This document shows, one piece after another, positions 24,399 to 33,974 of a stretch of 64,000 nt of DNA. The first letter of the stretch is position 1; each line of letters begins with the position of its first letter. This DNA is from an uncultured Acidobacteriota bacterium. GTDB taxonomy: Bacteria > Acidobacteriota > Terriglobia > Bryobacterales > Bryobacteraceae. The notes beneath the pieces were generated by a model. The model was not told the origin of the DNA, ran no database searches, and saw nothing but the letters and a program-made list of their open reading frames with translations. Position numbers and translations under genes: made by a program. Location of the stretch: positions 27,594 to 91,593 of the forward strand of contig CADEFT010000021.1 of NCBI GenBank assembly GCA_902826685.1, given 5' to 3'.

Positions 24399-27300
24399 TC
24401 AGAACCAGAATTTCAGCCCGAGCTGAAACGTGCGCGGAAGCCGCGCGCTGGTCACCCTGGCAAATGCCGGCGTGCCGAAGGCGCCGCCGGGTGCGTTGAA
24501 ATTCGACCGGTTCAGCGCGTTGAACAAGTCGCCGCGCAGCTCAAACTTCGTCGTCTCGCGCAGCGGTACCGGGAAGATGCGAATCAACGATACGTCCACG
24601 TTCGCCAGGCCCGGGCCCTGCACGTCGGGGAACTTCGCGCTGGTGCCCAGCGTCATCGGCGCGGGCGCCTGAAACGCCGCCGTGTTGAACCAGCGGTCGA
24701 TGGTGCGGCCGTCCTGTTCCAGCACGGGATTCGACACCAGGTTCGGCCGGAACTGCCGGTTGAACGTGCGCGCCGTATTGGCCGCTTGCGTGATCCAAAC
24801 CTGGTCGCCGCTTTGCAGCGACAGGATGCTTGAAAGCTGCCACCCGCCCGCAATCCATGCCCCGGGTCCCGATTGCATCCACTGTCTTCCCTTACCGAAC
24901 GGAACGTCCCACACCGCCGCGCTCACGAAACGATGCGGATAGTGCGATTGGCTCAAGCCCCGTTCCAGGCGCAGGTTGTAGGGATCCATCGGGAACATCG
25001 AAGAAAAGTTGTCTTCGTTGTAATCGAGGAACTTCGAAAACGTGTAGGACACCGAAAAGAACAGGCCCTTGCTGTATCTCTTTTCCATGCCCAACTGCAG
25101 CGCGTTGTAGCTGGAATTCTGCAACTCGCAATGGCAGGTGATGAAGCCGTAATCGGGATAGGGCCGCATGGCCTGTGTGCCCGTGCCCGCCCGCTGCACG
25201 TCCTCAATGCGAATCACGTTGAAATCCTGATTGAGCAGCAGGTGCCGGCCCACGCTGCCCGAATACGATCCCTGCAGAAGCATGCCCGCCCATTCCTGCT
25301 GAATGTCGAAGTTCCATTGCTGGAAGCTTCCCGTCTTGGCGCGTTCGATTTTCGTGTCGATGGCGAAGCCCTTGCCGTCCACGCTCGGCACAATCGGCGG
25401 CGTGCGCGAAAGCACTGCCGCCGGATTCAAGCCGTCGCTCTGCAGTCCCAGCCGCTGATCGGCGGGGAAGCGCGCAAACGCCGACGTCGCCCGTCCGGTC
25501 AGCGGCGTATAGAAGATGCCGTAGTGCGACCGGATCACGGTGCCTTTCAGCCTCGACGGCCGCCACGCGAAGCCGATGCGAGGACCCAGATTCACGCGGT
25601 CGGTGAACTGAATGAAATCGCGGTTCAGTTCATTCATCGTCAACGGGCGGCCCCTGGCCAGATCGAAATTCGAGCCCTGCCGGCGGATCTCGCGCGGCTG
25701 CTGCTCCACATCCTGCCGCAGGCCCAGATTCAACGTCAGGTTCGGCGTAATCTTCCAGTCGTCCTGCACAAAGGCGCCGAAATACAGCGACCGGTAGTAG
25801 AAGCGCCCGCGTAGCGTGCTGTTGTTGAACGTATCGGCGTGGCCCAGCGCCAGGCTCGCAACCGGATGCCCGGTGCGTCCCGCATTGGCCGGATCCGCCG
25901 TTTGAACGGGACTGAACGTGTACTCGCCGGTGAACTGCAGTTGCAGATCGTTGATGGGAAACGTGCGGAAATCGGCGCCGGCCTTGAGGATGTGCTTGCC
26001 GCGCACGAACGTCACGATGTCCTGAAATTGCGCCGTATTCTCCACCGGAAAGAAGGCCGCCGAATCGCCCAGCCCTTCAAACCCGGGCATCGTGAACCGC
26101 GGCAGACCCACGATGTTGAGATTGGGAATGCCCAGATCCCCAAACGTGTTCTCGCTCAGCAGGCGCTCATTCAATCCGCGAAACGCCGAAAGCCGCGCAT
26201 CGTTAATCGTGGTGGGCGTCAGCGTGCGCGTCCAGGAAAGAGCGCCGGTCAGATAGCGGTTGAAATTCGCCCGCGAGCCACCCGACTCCGACCCAGAAAA
26301 CGGCCGCGCCACATCGGAGTACTGATGATCCCAGGAGTAGCGCCCGAACACCAGGTCGCGATTGGAGGCGCGCCAGTCCACACGCACGTCGAATTTGTTG
26401 AAATCGGTGCCGCGCGGCACCAGGCGCTGGAAATTCTGCGCCACCCCCGGCAGGTTCGGATCCGGATAGATGCCGAAGATCCGCCCGGAAGGCGCATCGA
26501 AACGCGCCGTGGGAATGCGATTGTTCGGGAACGGGTCCCGCACCGTGCGTCCGCCTTCCAGCCGCTGCGTGGCCGGATCGAAAATCTGGTTCAGGCCCGC
26601 GAAGTCGCCCGCCTTCATCGCCACCGTCGGCAGCGTGCGGTTGAACAGGCTTTCCTCGGCCTGGCGGAAGCTCTCGAAATCGCCGAAGAAAAAGAGCCGG
26701 TCCTTCACGATGGGGCCGCCGATCATGCCGCCAAACTGATTCTGAATCAGCTTGGGCGCCGTGGCCGAAAAGAAGTTGCGCGCGTTGATGCTGTTGTTGC
26801 GGTGGAACTCGAACAGGTTGCCGTTGAACCGGTTCGTTCCCGATTTCAGCGTCGCATTCACCACGCCGCCTACCGCGCGGCCAAACTCGGCCGAAAGCCC
26901 GCTGGTTTGCACTTTGAATTCCTGAATGGCGTCGAGGTTCGGCTGCGTGAACACCTGGCCGCGGCGCGGCGTCGTGATCGATCCGCCATCCAGCACAAAC
27001 TCACCGGTACGGGCGCGTCCGCCGCTTAGCCGCGGCTGCTCGTCGTCGCCGCGTTGGGAAACCCCGGGCGTCAGCAGCACCAGTTCGAAGGCGTTCCGTC
27101 CGCGCAGGGGAAGCTGCTTGATGCTGTTCTCTTCAATCACGCGGCCGATGGTGTTGCTCTCGCTCTCCACCAGCGAAACGGTGCCGGTCACCTCTACCGA
27201 CTCACTAACCTGTCCCACCTTCAATGCGAAATCGGCGCGCACGCGATCTTCCACCCGCACCGGCACATTCCGCTGCACAGACTTCGAGAAGCCCGCCGCC

Positions 27301-27542
27301 TCCACTTCCACGTCGTAGGTTCCCGGCCGCAATTCGCCCAGCAGGAAAAGGCCGGCCGAGTTGCTCTGCGATTCCGTCACCACTCCGGTGGCCGTGTTGC
27401 GCGCCGTGATGCGGGCATTCGGAATGACGCCGCCGCTCTCGTCCCGGATCGTGCCCTGAATGGCGCCGAAGATCACCTGCGCCAGCGCCGCCGCTCCGCA
27501 CAGAACGGCCAGACTCAAAACGGAGAGTTGTAAGCGATTCAT
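24399..27542 (-). CDS. TonB-dependent receptor, Oar-like (1)
   Basis: A 1047-residue outer-membrane protein. It has a signal peptide (MNRLQLSVLSLAVLCGAAALA), a carboxypeptidase-regulatory-like domain (about 27-105: AIQGTIRDESGGVIPNARI), a plug (about 120-235: LPLRGRNAFELVLLTPGVSQ; VLDGGSITTPRRGQ) and a 22-strand-type barrel ending in an aromatic residue (FQLGLKFWF). Acidobacteria carry many such receptors, presumed to import oligosaccharides or peptides with TonB-ExbBD energy; there is no SusD-like partner here. GGAGG precedes the start. It is divergent from the Na+/solute symporter, so the two may share a regulated nutrient response. Confidence 0.92.
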   Translation of the reverse strand: MNRLQLSVLSLAVLCGAAALAQVIFGAIQGTIRDESGGVIPNARITARNTATGVVTESQSNSAGLFLLGELRPGTYDVEVEAAGFSKSVQRNVPVRVEDRVRADFALKVGQVSESVEVTGTVSLVESESNTIGRVIEENSIKQLPLRGRNAFELVLLTPGVSQRGDDEQPRLSGGRARTGEFVLDGGSITTPRRGQVFTQPNLDAIQEFKVQTSGLSAEFGRAVGGVVNATLKSGTNRFNGNLFEFHRNNSINARNFFSATAPKLIQNQFGGMIGGPIVKDRLFFFGDFESFRQAEESLFNRTLPTVAMKAGDFAGLNQIFDPATQRLEGGRTVRDPFPNNRIPTARFDAPSGRIFGIYPDPNLPGVAQNFQRLVPRGTDFNKFDVRVDWRASNRDLVFGRYSWDHQYSDVARPFSGSESGGSRANFNRYLTGALSWTRTLTPTTINDARLSAFRGLNERLLSENTFGDLGIPNLNIVGLPRFTMPGFEGLGDSAAFFPVENTAQFQDIVTFVRGKHILKAGADFRTFPINDLQLQFTGEYTFSPVQTADPANAGRTGHPVASLALGHADTFNNSTLRGRFYYRSLYFGAFVQDDWKITPNLTLNLGLRQDVEQQPREIRRQGSNFDLARGRPLTMNELNRDFIQFTDRVNLGPRIGFAWRPSRLKGTVIRSHYGIFYTPLTGRATSAFARFPADQRLGLQSDGLNPAAVLSRTPPIVPSVDGKGFAIDTKIERAKTGSFQQWNFDIQQEWAGMLLQGSYSGSVGRHLLLNQDFNVIRIEDVQRAGTGTQAMRPYPDYGFITCHCELQNSSYNALQLGMEKRYSKGLFFSVSYTFSKFLDYNEDNFSSMFPMDPYNLRLERGLSQSHYPHRFVSAAVWDVPFGKGRQWMQSGPGAWIAGGWQLSSILSLQSGDQVWITQAANTARTFNRQFRPNLVSNPVLEQDGRTIDRWFNTAAFQAPAPMTLGTSAKFPDVQGPGLANVDVSLIRIFPVPLRETTKFELRGDLFNALNRSNFNAPGGAFGTPAFARVTSARLPRTFQLGLKFWF

Positions 27543-27604
27543 GAAAACCCTCCGTGAGTATATACCTCCTACAATGGATCAATCGCCGAAAGTGCCCACC
27601 ACCC

Positions 27605-29383
27605 ATGCAACTCACCGCGCTTGATTGGATCGTCGTCGCTCTCTACTTTCTCTTCAACCTCGCCATCGGCTGGTACTACAAGGCGCGTGCCGGGAAGAGC
27701 GTCAGCGAGTTCTTCCTCAGCGGGCGCGATGTTCCGTGGTGGCTGGCCGGTACGTCGATGGTGGCCACCACCTTCGCCGCCGATACGCCACTCGCTGTCA
27801 CCGGCATGGTCGCCAAGTACGGCATCGCCGGCAACTGGCTCTGGTGGAACTTCGTCGCCAGCGGCATGATGACGGTCTTTTTCTACGCGCGCCTCTGGCG
27901 CCGGTCCGGCGTCATGACCGACATGGAATTCTGCGAGATCCGCTATTCCGGCAAGCCGGCGGCCGCGCTGCGCCAGTTCCGCGCCCTTTACCTCGCCATT
28001 CCCATCAACTGCATCGTGCTCGGCTGGGTCAATCTCGCGATGGTGAAGATCCTCATGCTGGTGCTCGGCATCGGCAAGGCCGAAGCGCTCATCGTGGTCA
28101 TGGGACTGATCGCTATCACCTCCTATATTTCGATGCTTTCCGGACTCTGGGGCGTGCTGGTGACCGACGTTTTTCAGTTCATCGTCAAGATGGGCATGGT
28201 GATCGTACTTGCCGTTTCGGCGGTGAACGCCGTAGGCGGAATGGATGCGCTGCTTGAGAAAGTCGCCGCCATCGACAAGGCGCGAGGCATCGCTTCGGGC
28301 GCCGCCGGCTCCGCTCTCAGCTTCGTCCCCGATCTCAACAGTGCCTGGATGCCGATGATCACCTTCCTGGTCTACATCTCGCTCAACTGGTGGGCCACCT
28401 GGTATCCCGGCGCCGAACCGGGCGGCGGCGGCTACGTCGCCCAGCGCATGCTGTGCGCCAAGGATGAACGCCATTCCCTGCTCGCCACACTCTGGTTCAA
28501 CATCGCTCATTACGCCATCCGCCCCTGGCCCTGGATTCTCACCGGCCTTGCTTCTCTTGTGCTCTATCCGAACCTGGCCGACCCGGAAACCGGCTACGTC
28601 AAGGTGATGATCGACCATCTGCCGCCGTCGCTGCGCGGACTGATGGTCGCCGCTTTCGCCGCCGCCTACATGTCCACCATCGCCACGCAACTGAACTGGG
28701 GTGCCAGCTACCTTGTGAACGACGTTTATCATCGCTTCTACCGCCCCGACGCGAGCGACCGGTCGCTGGTGCGCGTTTCGCAACTCGCCACCGTCGCGCT
28801 TAGCATCGTCTCCGCGGTCGTCACCTTCTATATGGACTCCATCGCCGGAGCGTGGAAGCTGCTCATCGTCACCGGCGCCGGAACCGGCGGCGTGCTGCTG
28901 CTGCGCTGGTACTGGTGGCGCGTCAACGCGTGGAGCGAGATCGCCGCCATGATCACCGCCTTCATCACCTCGCTCTATCTGCAGACGGTATCCCACCTCG
29001 ATAGCGACAAGCCCGTCGATTTCGCCTGGATCATGATTCTCACCGTCGGCATCACCACCGCCGTCTGGCTCGCCGTTACGCTGATGACAAGGCCCGAATC
29101 GATGGATGTGCTGGTAAGCTTCTACCGCCGCACGCGGCCTTCCATGGGATGGGGGCCGGTGGCGGCGATGGCGCCAGAAGTCCGCCCCACCCGCGAGTTC
29201 TTCACCAACCTGCTCGATTGGATCTGCGGCTGCGTGATGATCTACGGCGTCCTGTTCGGGACCGGCAAACTGCTTTTGAAGGAATACGCGCTGGGCGCCG
29301 GATTACTCGCGCTCGGTTTGGCAGGCGGCGCCGTCATTTACTGGCATCTTTCCCGCCGCGGCTGGGATACGGTGGTCGATTAG
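27605..29383 (+). CDS. Sodium/solute symporter (SSS family)
   Basis: A 592-residue inner-membrane transporter with about 13 membrane segments. Family marks are the first helix (LDWIVVALYFLFNLAIGWYY), FFLSGRDVPWWLAGTSMVATTFAADTPL (core helix 1 and sodium-site region) and VAAFAAAYMSTIATQLNWGASYLVNDVY. The substrate cannot be deduced; sugars, sialic acid or carboxylates are typical. The start at 27605 (MQLTALDW) is chosen over an upstream in-frame start because it begins directly at the first membrane helix. Divergent from a TonB receptor. Its last 50 bases overlap the end of the convergent glycosyltransferase gene. Confidence 0.93.
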   Translation: MQLTALDWIVVALYFLFNLAIGWYYKARAGKSVSEFFLSGRDVPWWLAGTSMVATTFAADTPLAVTGMVAKYGIAGNWLWWNFVASGMMTVFFYARLWRRSGVMTDMEFCEIRYSGKPAAALRQFRALYLAIPINCIVLGWVNLAMVKILMLVLGIGKAEALIVVMGLIAITSYISMLSGLWGVLVTDVFQFIVKMGMVIVLAVSAVNAVGGMDALLEKVAAIDKARGIASGAAGSALSFVPDLNSAWMPMITFLVYISLNWWATWYPGAEPGGGGYVAQRMLCAKDERHSLLATLWFNIAHYAIRPWPWILTGLASLVLYPNLADPETGYVKVMIDHLPPSLRGLMVAAFAAAYMSTIATQLNWGASYLVNDVYHRFYRPDASDRSLVRVSQLATVALSIVSAVVTFYMDSIAGAWKLLIVTGAGTGGVLLLRWYWWRVNAWSEIAAMITAFITSLYLQTVSHLDSDKPVDFAWIMILTVGITTAVWLAVTLMTRPESMDVLVSFYRRTRPSMGWGPVAAMAPEVRPTREFFTNLLDWICGCVMIYGVLFGTGKLLLKEYALGAGLLALGLAGGAVIYWHLSRRGWDTVVD

Positions 29384-30818
29384 CGCCCACCGCGAGCGCG
29401 ACGCCTGACAGGGGATGCTGGTACCGGATCTCCAGCCCTCGCCGCGCCACCAGTTTCCGGTCCTGCGCCGCCAACAGGTAGATGTCGCCGCTGGCGATTG
29501 AATCCACCGGTGCCGGAGGAATCTCCACCCAATCGAGCCTGTAACGGCCCGCGTAGAAACGGGCCGTGTGATCAAGGTAAGCGGAAGTGGCCAGCAGCCG
29601 TTTCGATCCATCGACGGGCCGCAGCGCGGCCACGTGCTTCATGATTTCCTTGGTGCCCGCGTCGGCGATCCATTCGTCATAGAACCGGACGTTGAAACTT
29701 GTAAGAAAACTGATCAGAACCACGCCCGCCAGCCCCAGGCCCACGGCTTGGATACGCGTCCACACCGCCACGGCCAGCAGCGTCACCAGCGGCACCAGGT
29801 AGAGCCCCGTACGCCGCTGAGGGTAAGGTACGCCGAGCCGCCAATGCAGAATCGCGAAGGCCGCCAGGCACCACAACAGGACCAGTCCGCCGGTGAGCAT
29901 CAGCGCGTCGCCGGACGCCAAACGTTCCCGCCTCCGCAGCCAACGCCATCCTAGTGCCAACGCCACACCGCCGATAGCCGCCAGCAGGGCCGGGAAAACC
30001 ACCCATGCCATTCCCTCGGACAGCATAAGCGGAATCGACCTGTTCTCACGCCAGAAAATCCCATGCCCGAAATTCAACAGGCTGGTGGCCGCATCCACCG
30101 CGCCCACATAAAAATTTTCCCGGTTAGCGGGCAACAACGGCAGCAGCAGAATGGAAACGGCCACCACCACGAACGGAATGAGGAGGTGATCCACCATGCG
30201 GTTGGCGCGATGCCGTACCTGGTTCCAATCGCCATCGCGCGCGGCCGGCAGCAAACGCAACAGCGCGAAGGTCAGCATCAAAGCGGTACATGGCACCAGC
30301 GCTGTCAGGTTCGCGGCCACGGCCAGCGCCATCGACAGGCCGGCCACCGGCAGCCGCCAGCGCGACGGTCCCCGCCACGCCTCCCTCATCAGCAACGCCA
30401 GCGCCGCCAGAAACAGCGCCATCGCCATTCCGTACCCGCGCGCGATCGAACAATAGTCGAGCGTGAGCGGATTCAATGCCATCAGCGCCACCGAAAGCAG
30501 CATGCGCCGGCCGTCGCCGAACGCATCGCGCGACAGCCGCAGCGCGAGCCAAAAAAACAGGAAGCCGCCCAGCAGGCTCGGCAGCCGCAGCGAGAGTTCG
30601 CTCACTCCGAACCACCGCGTCGTCACCTTGCACAGCAGCGTGTGCACCACATGGTCGTTGGCGTCGTAGCTTTCCCATAACTCCGGAATGGGAGCCACCA
30701 CGGAACGGTTATAGGTGAACGCTTCGTCGGTGGTCAGCGATTGCGTGGCCGCCCGGTAGACGTTTACAATCGCCAGGAACGCCAGCAGCCACCGGGCAAG
30801 CGTGAGGGGTCGGCGCAC
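29334..30818 (-). CDS. GT-C fold glycosyltransferase (ArnT/PMT-like)
   Basis: A 494-residue protein with about 10-12 membrane segments and the acidic motif of GT-C enzymes in the first periplasmic loop (SLTTDEAFTYNRSV, residues about 28-41). SELSLRLPSLLGGFLFFWLALRL and SIARGYGMAMALFLAALALLM resemble the dolichyl-phosphate-mannose mannosyltransferase/ArnT superfamily. Such enzymes transfer a sugar from a polyprenyl-phosphate donor to lipid or protein at the periplasmic face. The 3' end overlaps the symporter gene by 50 bases, tail to tail. The start is 27 bases from the divergent cyclase start. Confidence 0.85.
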   Translation of the reverse strand: MRRPLTLARWLLAFLAIVNVYRAATQSLTTDEAFTYNRSVVAPIPELWESYDANDHVVHTLLCKVTTRWFGVSELSLRLPSLLGGFLFFWLALRLSRDAFGDGRRMLLSVALMALNPLTLDYCSIARGYGMAMALFLAALALLMREAWRGPSRWRLPVAGLSMALAVAANLTALVPCTALMLTFALLRLLPAARDGDWNQVRHRANRMVDHLLIPFVVVAVSILLLPLLPANRENFYVGAVDAATSLLNFGHGIFWRENRSIPLMLSEGMAWVVFPALLAAIGGVALALGWRWLRRRERLASGDALMLTGGLVLLWCLAAFAILHWRLGVPYPQRRTGLYLVPLVTLLAVAVWTRIQAVGLGLAGVVLISFLTSFNVRFYDEWIADAGTKEIMKHVAALRPVDGSKRLLATSAYLDHTARFYAGRYRLDWVEIPPAPVDSIASGDIYLLAAQDRKLVARRGLEIRYQHPLSGVALAVGANRPPYPSRGGKDASK

Positions 30819-30845
30819 ATTTCAATTTACTGGAGCGGGGAAAGG

Positions 30846-31451
30846 ATGTCCAAAATTTACATCGATATCACCGCGCCGCTTGCATCCGGCATGCCGCAAT
30901 GGCCCGGCGATCCGGTGCTGGAATCGTGGCTCGTCTCCGCTCTGGCCTCGGGCGATGAGGCCGATGTCACCGCGCTGCGGCTCTCGGCTCACACAGGCAC
31001 GCACGTCGATGCGCCGTCTCACTACCTGGCGGGTGCGGCGGCCGTCGATCGTCTGCCGCTCGATGCGCTCATCGGCCCGGCCGAGGTCATCGAAGTGGCT
31101 GGACCCATGGTCACCGCCGCCGATGTGGCGAAAGCCACGCTGCCTCGGGTCCTGTTCCGCACCGCGAACTCGGCGCGCGAATGGTGGCGGCTTCCTTTTC
31201 GCGCCGATGCGGTAGCGCTGGATGAGTCCGCGGCACAACAACTTGTGGAAAAACGCATCGCCGCCGCTGGAATCGACTACCTTTCCATCGGAAACGCTCA
31301 GGTTCACCGTATTCTGCTCGGTGCCGGTATCGTCGTAATCGAGGGTCTGTGCTTGAATAGTGTAAGACCGGGGGAATACGGACTGATCTGCCTGCCTCTC
31401 AAATTAGAAGCCGCCGACGGCGCCCCGGCGCGTGTACTCATACATCGATAA
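30846..31451 (+). CDS. Cyclase / kynurenine-formamidase-like metal hydrolase
   Basis: A 201-residue protein of the cyclase family, which includes KynB-type arylformamidases and manganese-dependent isatin hydrolases. The metal-binding signature HTGTHVDAPSH lies at about residues 49-59. The N-terminus (IDITAPLASGMPQWPGDP) and the end (IVVIEGLCLNSVRPGEYGLICLPLKL) also match. The start at 30846 is preceded by GGGGAAAGG. No tryptophan-degradation genes are nearby, so the substrate is open. The flavoprotein gene follows after 5 bases, so the two form an operon. Confidence 0.87.
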   Translation: MSKIYIDITAPLASGMPQWPGDPVLESWLVSALASGDEADVTALRLSAHTGTHVDAPSHYLAGAAAVDRLPLDALIGPAEVIEVAGPMVTAADVAKATLPRVLFRTANSAREWWRLPFRADAVALDESAAQQLVEKRIAAAGIDYLSIGNAQVHRILLGAGIVVIEGLCLNSVRPGEYGLICLPLKLEAADGAPARVLIHR

Positions 31452-31456
31452 ATCCT

Positions 31457-32293
31457 ATGGATCGCTCTGATTGCATCGTCATCGGCCTGAGCGTCGCCGG
31501 CACCGCCGCGGCGCTCAAACTGGCCGACTCCGGCAAGAACGTCACCCTGGTGGAAGCGCCCAACGAGATTCCGATGCGCGCGCGTCCCTTCATCTGGGAC
31601 ACGCCGCTGAGCAAGGAGGATCGCACGGGAGCCGACTTCGAAGCGCTCGCCGAGCGCGCTCTGAAAACCGCCGGTGTGCATGTCATCCGGGATCTGGAAT
31701 CGCAATCCATTTCCTCTGGCGACCGGGAAACCACCATGCGGCTCCGCCTGCTCGATACCGGAGCCGAATTCGAGATCGCCGCCGGGCGCGTCATCTATGC
31801 CTCCGATGGCGCCTGGAACGCCGTCGGAATGCCGGCCGCCGCGGTGGAACTGATCGGCAAAGGTGTCAGCGCCAGCGCCTGGGTGGACTCGACGTTCTAT
31901 ATCGGCAAGACCGCCGCCATTATCGGCGCGGGCGACTTCGCTTTCGAGCAACTCTACTGGGCCGGCCAGTGTGTTTCCGATCTGTGGTGGCTTTGCACCG
32001 AGCCTCGCTCACTCATCCTGGAGGACTTGGCCAGCCGCGTGGAACTGCCGGTCACGCCCAAACTGCGCACGTCCTGCACTGTGAAGACGCTGCGGCGCGA
32101 AGCCGGAGGCATGGTCCATATCGGGCTCGAGGACGGCGAGAAAGTAGCCGTTCACGGTGCTTTCTTTACGCTGCCGCCCTATCACTCGATTTCAAAAGGG
32201 GTCATGGTCGCCGGCAGTCCCGCGGGCGTGTCCTGGACCCACTATGCGGGCGCCTGGAAAAGCGGCTTAAACGCCGCCGGCGCCGCGCTCTAA
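31457..32293 (+). CDS. Thioredoxin-reductase-like FAD protein lacking the CxxC
   Basis: A 278-residue protein related to class II pyridine-nucleotide oxidoreductases. The FAD site is CIVIGLSVAGTAAALKLADSGKNVTLVEA and a second dinucleotide motif is AAIIGAGDFAFEQLYWAG (about 152-170). The C-terminal FAD motif is altered (VMVAGSPAGVSWTHYAGAW, where reductases have a GD after the Ala-Gly). No CxxC disulfide pair is present, so it is not a thioredoxin reductase; it may be a ferredoxin-NADP reductase-like or non-redox flavoprotein. In an operon with the cyclase. The stop overlaps the convergent lipoprotein stop by 4 bases. Confidence 0.75.
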   Translation: MDRSDCIVIGLSVAGTAAALKLADSGKNVTLVEAPNEIPMRARPFIWDTPLSKEDRTGADFEALAERALKTAGVHVIRDLESQSISSGDRETTMRLRLLDTGAEFEIAAGRVIYASDGAWNAVGMPAAAVELIGKGVSASAWVDSTFYIGKTAAIIGAGDFAFEQLYWAGQCVSDLWWLCTEPRSLILEDLASRVELPVTPKLRTSCTVKTLRREAGGMVHIGLEDGEKVAVHGAFFTLPPYHSISKGVMVAGSPAGVSWTHYAGAWKSGLNAAGAAL

Positions 32294-33558
32294 TTGACGA
32301 CTGGACGCAGCAGCTTGGCCTTCACCGCGCCGACCCGCTGCACCTCGGGAGGAACCGCCGAAGGCGCCAGCGTCTGCGGCGTGCGCACCGCCAGCAACAG
32401 ATGCGTCGGGCGGCGCCCGGTTCCGTAGCCCAGGTTGAATCCCAGTGGCTTCACTTTGTCCTTTTCGGCGAACGCCAGTTCGAGCTCCGGCTGGTGCTCG
32501 CGCAAAAACGGCCGGTCCGGACGGCTGTACTGGCCGAAAAGGCTGGTCTTCCAATTGGCGCGCGTCAGCAATTTGTAGGGCACGCCCGTGTCGTCTTCGA
32601 GAATCAGGTTGCTGTTTTCCAGAATGAACGTGCGCGCGTCCGCACACATCTTCCAGTGCAGCAGGAACGACGCCGACTTCACCAGCGTATCGGGCTTGCC
32701 TAAACTCTTGAGGAACGCCTGAAACGGCCGGTTTGAGCCGAACTTCGCCATGTCGGTCGAGAAGTAGTAGATCCGCCGAATCTTATTCTCGCCCGCGCGG
32801 TGATAGCTGACTTCCACGCCTTTATGTTTGTGCGGCTTGCCGTTTGCGCTCACTTGCTTTGACTCGTCTTCCGACTTCGGCTCACCGCTGGCGTCAAGCT
32901 GAATGAATCGCACCCCATCGAGTTCATGACCGGTGCGCACCAGCAGTAAAGAGATCATCGGCAGCAAACCGTCGGCTACCTTGCCGCGGAACTGCTTATC
33001 CATTTCGCTGGTCACAAAAAACGTCCGCTTGTAGAGCGAGGCGATGCCGACGCGCCAGCCGTTCAATTCGTCCTCGATCAATGCACCCGGGAAATCGGAA
33101 ACTTCCGGCAGCGAGCCAACCGGCTCAAGCCCCACCATCACGTTCACCTTGCTTTCCGGGAAGAACGTCGTGAGATACAAAACGTCGGGTCCGGAGAACG
33201 GATAGTAGACGTAGGAACTCTTGGTTTGCGCCAGCACCGGAGCCAGTTCCTGTTTCTGGAAATCGGCCACGGCGGCGATCTGCCTGGTCTTCAACAACTC
33301 CCACTTCTCATTGAATTCCTTGGCGTATGCCTGCCAGGACGCGTTCGCCTCCAGAGCCTCGAACGCTCCGTTCCTGCGTCCCGCAACCCCCGCCAGAAAG
33401 CGCGCCGAATCGTTGGCCGCCGGGCCATCGATGTGATAGGGATACTTCGGCGCCTGGACGGGCTCCACTACCGCCTTCGGTTTCGGCTGTTCGGAACAAC
33501 CAGCCAAAGCCAAGAGGGAAATAAACAGAGAAACGGTGTACCGCGGTCGCGATGTCAT
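32290..33558 (-). CDS. Predicted lipoprotein of unknown function
   Basis: The product is 422 residues from the ATG at 33558. A lipoprotein signal peptide ends in the lipobox LALAG-C-SEQP. A Pro/Lys-rich linker follows, then a soluble domain of about 380 residues with SYVYYPFSGPDVLYLTTFFPES and YYFSTDMAKFGSN. A GTG at 33582 would add eight residues but the ATG gives a better signal peptide. I do not recognise the family. It has paired phrases about a phase of opening and holding back (YPFSGPDVLY; SASFLLHWKM) but no catalytic motif I can name. Monocistronic between a convergent flavoprotein and a three-gene small-protein operon. Confidence 0.72.
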   Translation of the reverse strand: MTSRPRYTVSLFISLLALAGCSEQPKPKAVVEPVQAPKYPYHIDGPAANDSARFLAGVAGRRNGAFEALEANASWQAYAKEFNEKWELLKTRQIAAVADFQKQELAPVLAQTKSSYVYYPFSGPDVLYLTTFFPESKVNVMVGLEPVGSLPEVSDFPGALIEDELNGWRVGIASLYKRTFFVTSEMDKQFRGKVADGLLPMISLLLVRTGHELDGVRFIQLDASGEPKSEDESKQVSANGKPHKHKGVEVSYHRAGENKIRRIYYFSTDMAKFGSNRPFQAFLKSLGKPDTLVKSASFLLHWKMCADARTFILENSNLILEDDTGVPYKLLTRANWKTSLFGQYSRPDRPFLREHQPELELAFAEKDKVKPLGFNLGYGTGRRPTHLLLAVRTPQTLAPSAVPPEVQRVGAVKAKLLRPVVN

Positions 33559-33678
33559 GGAAAGAACTCTGAGGGGACGCACGATTCATTGAATCGGTGC
33601 CTAACTTTCAAGTCTGACATACGGCCGTTGGGCGCGGCAACAAACGTTTAGGACGGAATAATTAAGGTGCGTTTAGAA

Positions 33679-33969
33679 CTATGCGAGTCCCTTGCGTTTC
33701 AGATAGACGACCTTCGCAGGCTTGGTCCCTGGCGGCTGCAAAGCCGCCGCCACCGCCTCGGTCCGTTTCTGCCGCTCCACCTGCCCGGCCGAAGCGAGCA
33801 CGTGCGTTCCTTCGGTCAGCCGCTCCGCCGCCACGCGGCGCGAGGCCTGCATGACCACGCCGCCGCGCATCCCGGGCCGGGCCGATTCCACGCTCACGAT
33901 ATAGGGATACTCTTCTTCGATCCGCGCTTCCCTGGCGCGCACCGCGCTCCAGAATTGGCTCATGTTCAT
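33679..33969 (-). CDS. Small protein of unknown function (operon gene 3)
   Basis: A 96-residue basic protein starting MNMSQFWSAVRAREARIEEEYPYIVS and ending KVVYLKRKGLA. The middle (VAAERLTEGTHVLASAGQVERQK) looks alpha-helical. No membrane segment or signal peptide. GGGAG lies 8 bases before the ATG at 33969; the second Met at 33963 is possible. It follows the 64-residue gene by 5 bases. I do not recognise it. Confidence 0.65.
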   Translation of the reverse strand: MNMSQFWSAVRAREARIEEEYPYIVSVESARPGMRGGVVMQASRRVAAERLTEGTHVLASAGQVERQKRTEAVAAALQPPGTKPAKVVYLKRKGLA

Positions 33970-33974
33970 GCGAT

